The notes below the pieces were generated by a model. It had not been told where the DNA came from and searched no databases. It was given only the letters and a program-made list of their open reading frames with translations. The position numbers were made by a program, and so were the translations under genes. A stretch of 6,797 nt of DNA, taken from positions 1 to 6,797 of the forward strand of contig DIYG01000066.1 of the NCBI GenBank assembly GCA_002428935.1, written 5' to 3'. The stretch comes from Halieaceae bacterium UBA6060 (lineage in GTDB: Bacteria; Pseudomonadota; Gammaproteobacteria; Pseudomonadales; Halieaceae). How positions within the stretch are numbered: position 1 is the stretch's first letter; every line of letters starts with the position of its first letter. This document shows positions 5,165 to 6,797 of the stretch, in pieces.

Positions 5165-6797
5165 TGTATGCTCATAGCTACGGTTTGCGCTTGGCCCTGG
5201 GGATGCTGTGTCTGTGCTGCGTCTCCGTGAGCGTGGCGAAAGACTTTGGTCTTCTTCTGGGTGAACGCGAAGTATCGGCTCGCCAGCGCTCCATGACCCT
5301 CAACAGCGTAATTCTAAAAACAAAGGGCGGATTCAAGGACGACCTGGACATCGATGTCACGGTCGAGCCGGCAACCTCCGATCTGCAAATTGAAGTCGAT
5401 GGTGCTGTGGATGGCAAAGTACCCTCGGACAGTATCAACGTTTCCGTCATTGCCTCGCCAAACCGCAATACCGCCCCCGGGGAATATCGCATTACCGTAA
5501 CCCTGCGCGGCGAGGTGGATGGCAAAGCCGTGATGCGCCAACAAAGCTACACCCTGGTGGTCACGGCACCCCCGCAGTTTGATCTGATGGTTGCACCCGA
5601 GAGAATCATCATGCCCCAGGGTGGCACCGCTAGCACCACCATCACGACGATCCTCAACGATACCTGGACCGCACCTATTGATCTGGGGGTATACATGCCT
5701 GGATTCGGCAGCGCTTTTACGACTCGCTTAAGCGGCGGTGGAGAAGAATCCCCTCACCTCTTCAGCGGCGGTCTCCATTGGCTGGTGTCTTCGCCCATGG
5801 CTGACGGTGACGGCTTTATAGACACCGTGCTCACGGTTACGGCGGATCCTGCCACCCCCGCCGGGGATTACCTTTTCCACATAGAAGGCTACTACAACCC
5901 TCGTTGGATCGGGGGCGACTATCGACCGACGGAAGCGCCGCGTCCACACCGAATACCACTTCACGTCACCGTTACCGCCGACCCTCGCTACGCCCACCTC
6001 CAGGACCCACCGGGATTTCATCTCACGGTGCCGGAACCCATCATGGTCGTACCCGCCGACACAGGTCCTCTCGGACGCTTTAGTTGGGTGGGCGCCTGGG
6101 GCGATCGTTGGAAAAGCGCTGTAGTCCTTGAACTGCGGATGAAAGATCCTTCCTCACCGGTGAGACACGCCCTCGCTCGTGGTATGCGTAGCTTATTGAA
6201 GCTTCCCACCAGTGACCGCGCCTACAGCGTGGATTCCATAGTTGCCGTGCCTCCGGGAACACCTCCCGGAGACTACCCTTCGATTCTCACGGGCACCTCC
6301 ACGGCCGTTAATGGTAAGACGCTGACCAAAAGTGAAGAAATCATCATTCGGGTTCCTCCGCCTCCCCAGGCGGCCCCTCCGGCGGCGACGGGAGCAGATA
6401 CTGCCTCGGATAGCGAGCTACCGGGCATCGATAGCTGGGAGGAGCTTCCCGATACAACGCCCTATGTGCAGGATTTCCAATGGCCCGCAGAGCTGATGGA
6501 TGCCGCCATCGGATCCGCCTGCGAACTGCTCTCGGAAGCGGCGGATACCATTGCCTGTTCCGTACACAGCTTCAAAAAGCCCGACACGGAAAAGGCCGAT
6601 CCCGTCGACGATGTAAGCATCGGCCAAAGCCAAGAACGCTCTGCTGGACAAGGCGGTGGCTACGACACGGAAGTATTCATACGCAACCCTGACGACAACA
6701 ATCTTCGCCAGGGATGCGGCGACCTGAACGACGAGCTGCTCACCCGTTTGACGGGCATCACCTGGCCACCACCCCCACCGGGAGCGGAAGAAACACG
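5164..6797 (+). CDS. Exported protein with three tandem Ig-like (NEW3-like) units, unknown function (3' partial)
   Basis: The frame runs from ATG at 5164 to the right edge without a stop: 544 codons plus two bases. Residues 1-25 look like a Sec signal peptide (Arg9, hydrophobic core 10-22 with Cys at 16, 18 and 19, SVA before a likely cut after Ala25). The Cys residues do not make a good lipobox, but a lipoprotein is not fully excluded. The mature part has three tandem units starting at Phe28, Phe139 and Phe285. Each of units 2 and 3 opens with a phrase like F-x-L-x-V-(A)-P-E-x-I, and every unit contains a P-(A/P)-G-(E/D)-Y turn (103-108, 231-236, 366-371) before a final strand. This pattern resembles NEW3/COG1470-type Ig-like domains. 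A Pro-rich linker (397-407) leads to an acidic, Cys-containing region (Cys453, Cys465, Cys518) of no recognised family and a second Pro run at 535-539. The first base overlaps the permease stop, so the gene is very probably part of the exporter operon. Periplasmic or surface location is likely; roles as substrate or accessory subunit are guesses. Confidence 0.85.
   Translation, partial: MYAHSYGLRLALGMLCLCCVSVSVAKDFGLLLGEREVSARQRSMTLNSVILKTKGGFKDDLDIDVTVEPATSDLQIEVDGAVDGKVPSDSINVSVIASPNRNTAPGEYRITVTLRGEVDGKAVMRQQSYTLVVTAPPQFDLMVAPERIIMPQGGTASTTITTILNDTWTAPIDLGVYMPGFGSAFTTRLSGGGEESPHLFSGGLHWLVSSPMADGDGFIDTVLTVTADPATPAGDYLFHIEGYYNPRWIGGDYRPTEAPRPHRIPLHVTVTADPRYAHLQDPPGFHLTVPEPIMVVPADTGPLGRFSWVGAWGDRWKSAVVLELRMKDPSSPVRHALARGMRSLLKLPTSDRAYSVDSIVAVPPGTPPGDYPSILTGTSTAVNGKTLTKSEEIIIRVPPPPQAAPPAATGADTASDSELPGIDSWEELPDTTPYVQDFQWPAELMDAAIGSACELLSEAADTIACSVHSFKKPDTEKADPVDDVSIGQSQERSAGQGGGYDTEVFIRNPDDNNLRQGCGDLNDELLTRLTGITWPPPPPGAEET
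5245..6357 (+). repeat. Three diverged protein-level tandem units within the exported protein
   Basis: Unit 1 is residues 28-135 (5245-5568), unit 2 is 139-273 (5578-5982) and unit 3 is 285-398 (6016-6357). The openings align: FGLLLGEREV, FDLMVAPERI and FHLTVPEPIM. The late turns align: TAPGEY, TPAGDY and TPPGDY. Units 1 and 3 also share a following (D/N)-G-K hairpin (119-121 and 383-385). Units 1 and 2 end in similar strands, LVVTAPP (131-137) and VTVTADP (268-274). The repeats are not visible at DNA level, so the duplication is old. Confidence 0.65.

Noticed and set aside
5168..5230. Second ATG just after the permease stop, a possible alternative start
   Set aside because: It is in another frame and reaches TGA after about 20 codons. 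The ATG at 5164 opens the long frame and has the ribosome binding site.
5178..5525. Open frame on the - strand opposite the start of the Ig-repeat gene, plus other - strand frames up to 6651
   Set aside because: The + strand frame has a coupled start, a signal peptide and repeated domain patterns. The - strand translations are Arg/Ser-rich and show no family motif.
6251..6271. Perfect inverted repeat, 8-bp stem with 5-nt loop (CTCCGGGA and TCCCGGAG), resembling a terminator stem
   Set aside because: It lies inside the Ig-repeat protein, has no T-run after it, and is explained by codons for the Pro-Pro-Gly-Thr-Pro-Pro-Gly sequence.

Overview
The window looks like chromosome from a Gram-negative bacterium, most likely a proteobacterium. 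It encodes an outer-membrane TolC-type channel, and base composition is moderately GC-rich throughout. The exact lineage cannot be fixed from the sequence. All genes read on the + strand and coding is almost continuous. I see no RNA gene, mobile element, CRISPR array, terminator or convincing promoter, so the window seems to sit inside one transcript.

Layout: (1) 1-452 is the 3' end of a gene for an exported-looking protein with a Gly-rich linker and a beta-rich C-terminal domain. (2) 471-1847 encodes a TolC-family outer-membrane channel. (3) 1844-3307 encodes a long periplasmic adaptor (MacA/HlyD/DevB type). (4) 3304-3987 encodes a MacB/LolD-type ATPase. (5) 3968-5164 encodes a MacB/FtsX-type permease. 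(6) 5164 to the window end is an open frame of 544 codons with no stop. It encodes a signal-peptide protein with three tandem Ig-like (NEW3-like) units, a Pro-rich linker and a Cys-containing tail.

Genes 2-6 are stitched together by overlaps (ATGA, GTGA, 20 nt, 1 nt), and gene 1 ends only 18 nt before gene 2. The core is a complete MacAB-TolC-like tripartite ABC exporter with ATPase and permease on separate chains. In this family the ATPase drives conformational change in the permease, and the adaptor couples it to the outer-membrane channel so that substrate is moved from the periplasm or inner membrane to the outside. The unusual part is that the exporter is bracketed by two exported proteins of unknown function. 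The downstream one starts on the permease stop codon. These are the best candidates for substrates, accessory subunits or surface partners of a dedicated system, but this is inference from context.

The most striking structural detail is in the adaptor. Its predicted coiled-coil hairpin is about 190 residues long and is interrupted by two LPA motifs placed almost equally far from the predicted tip.
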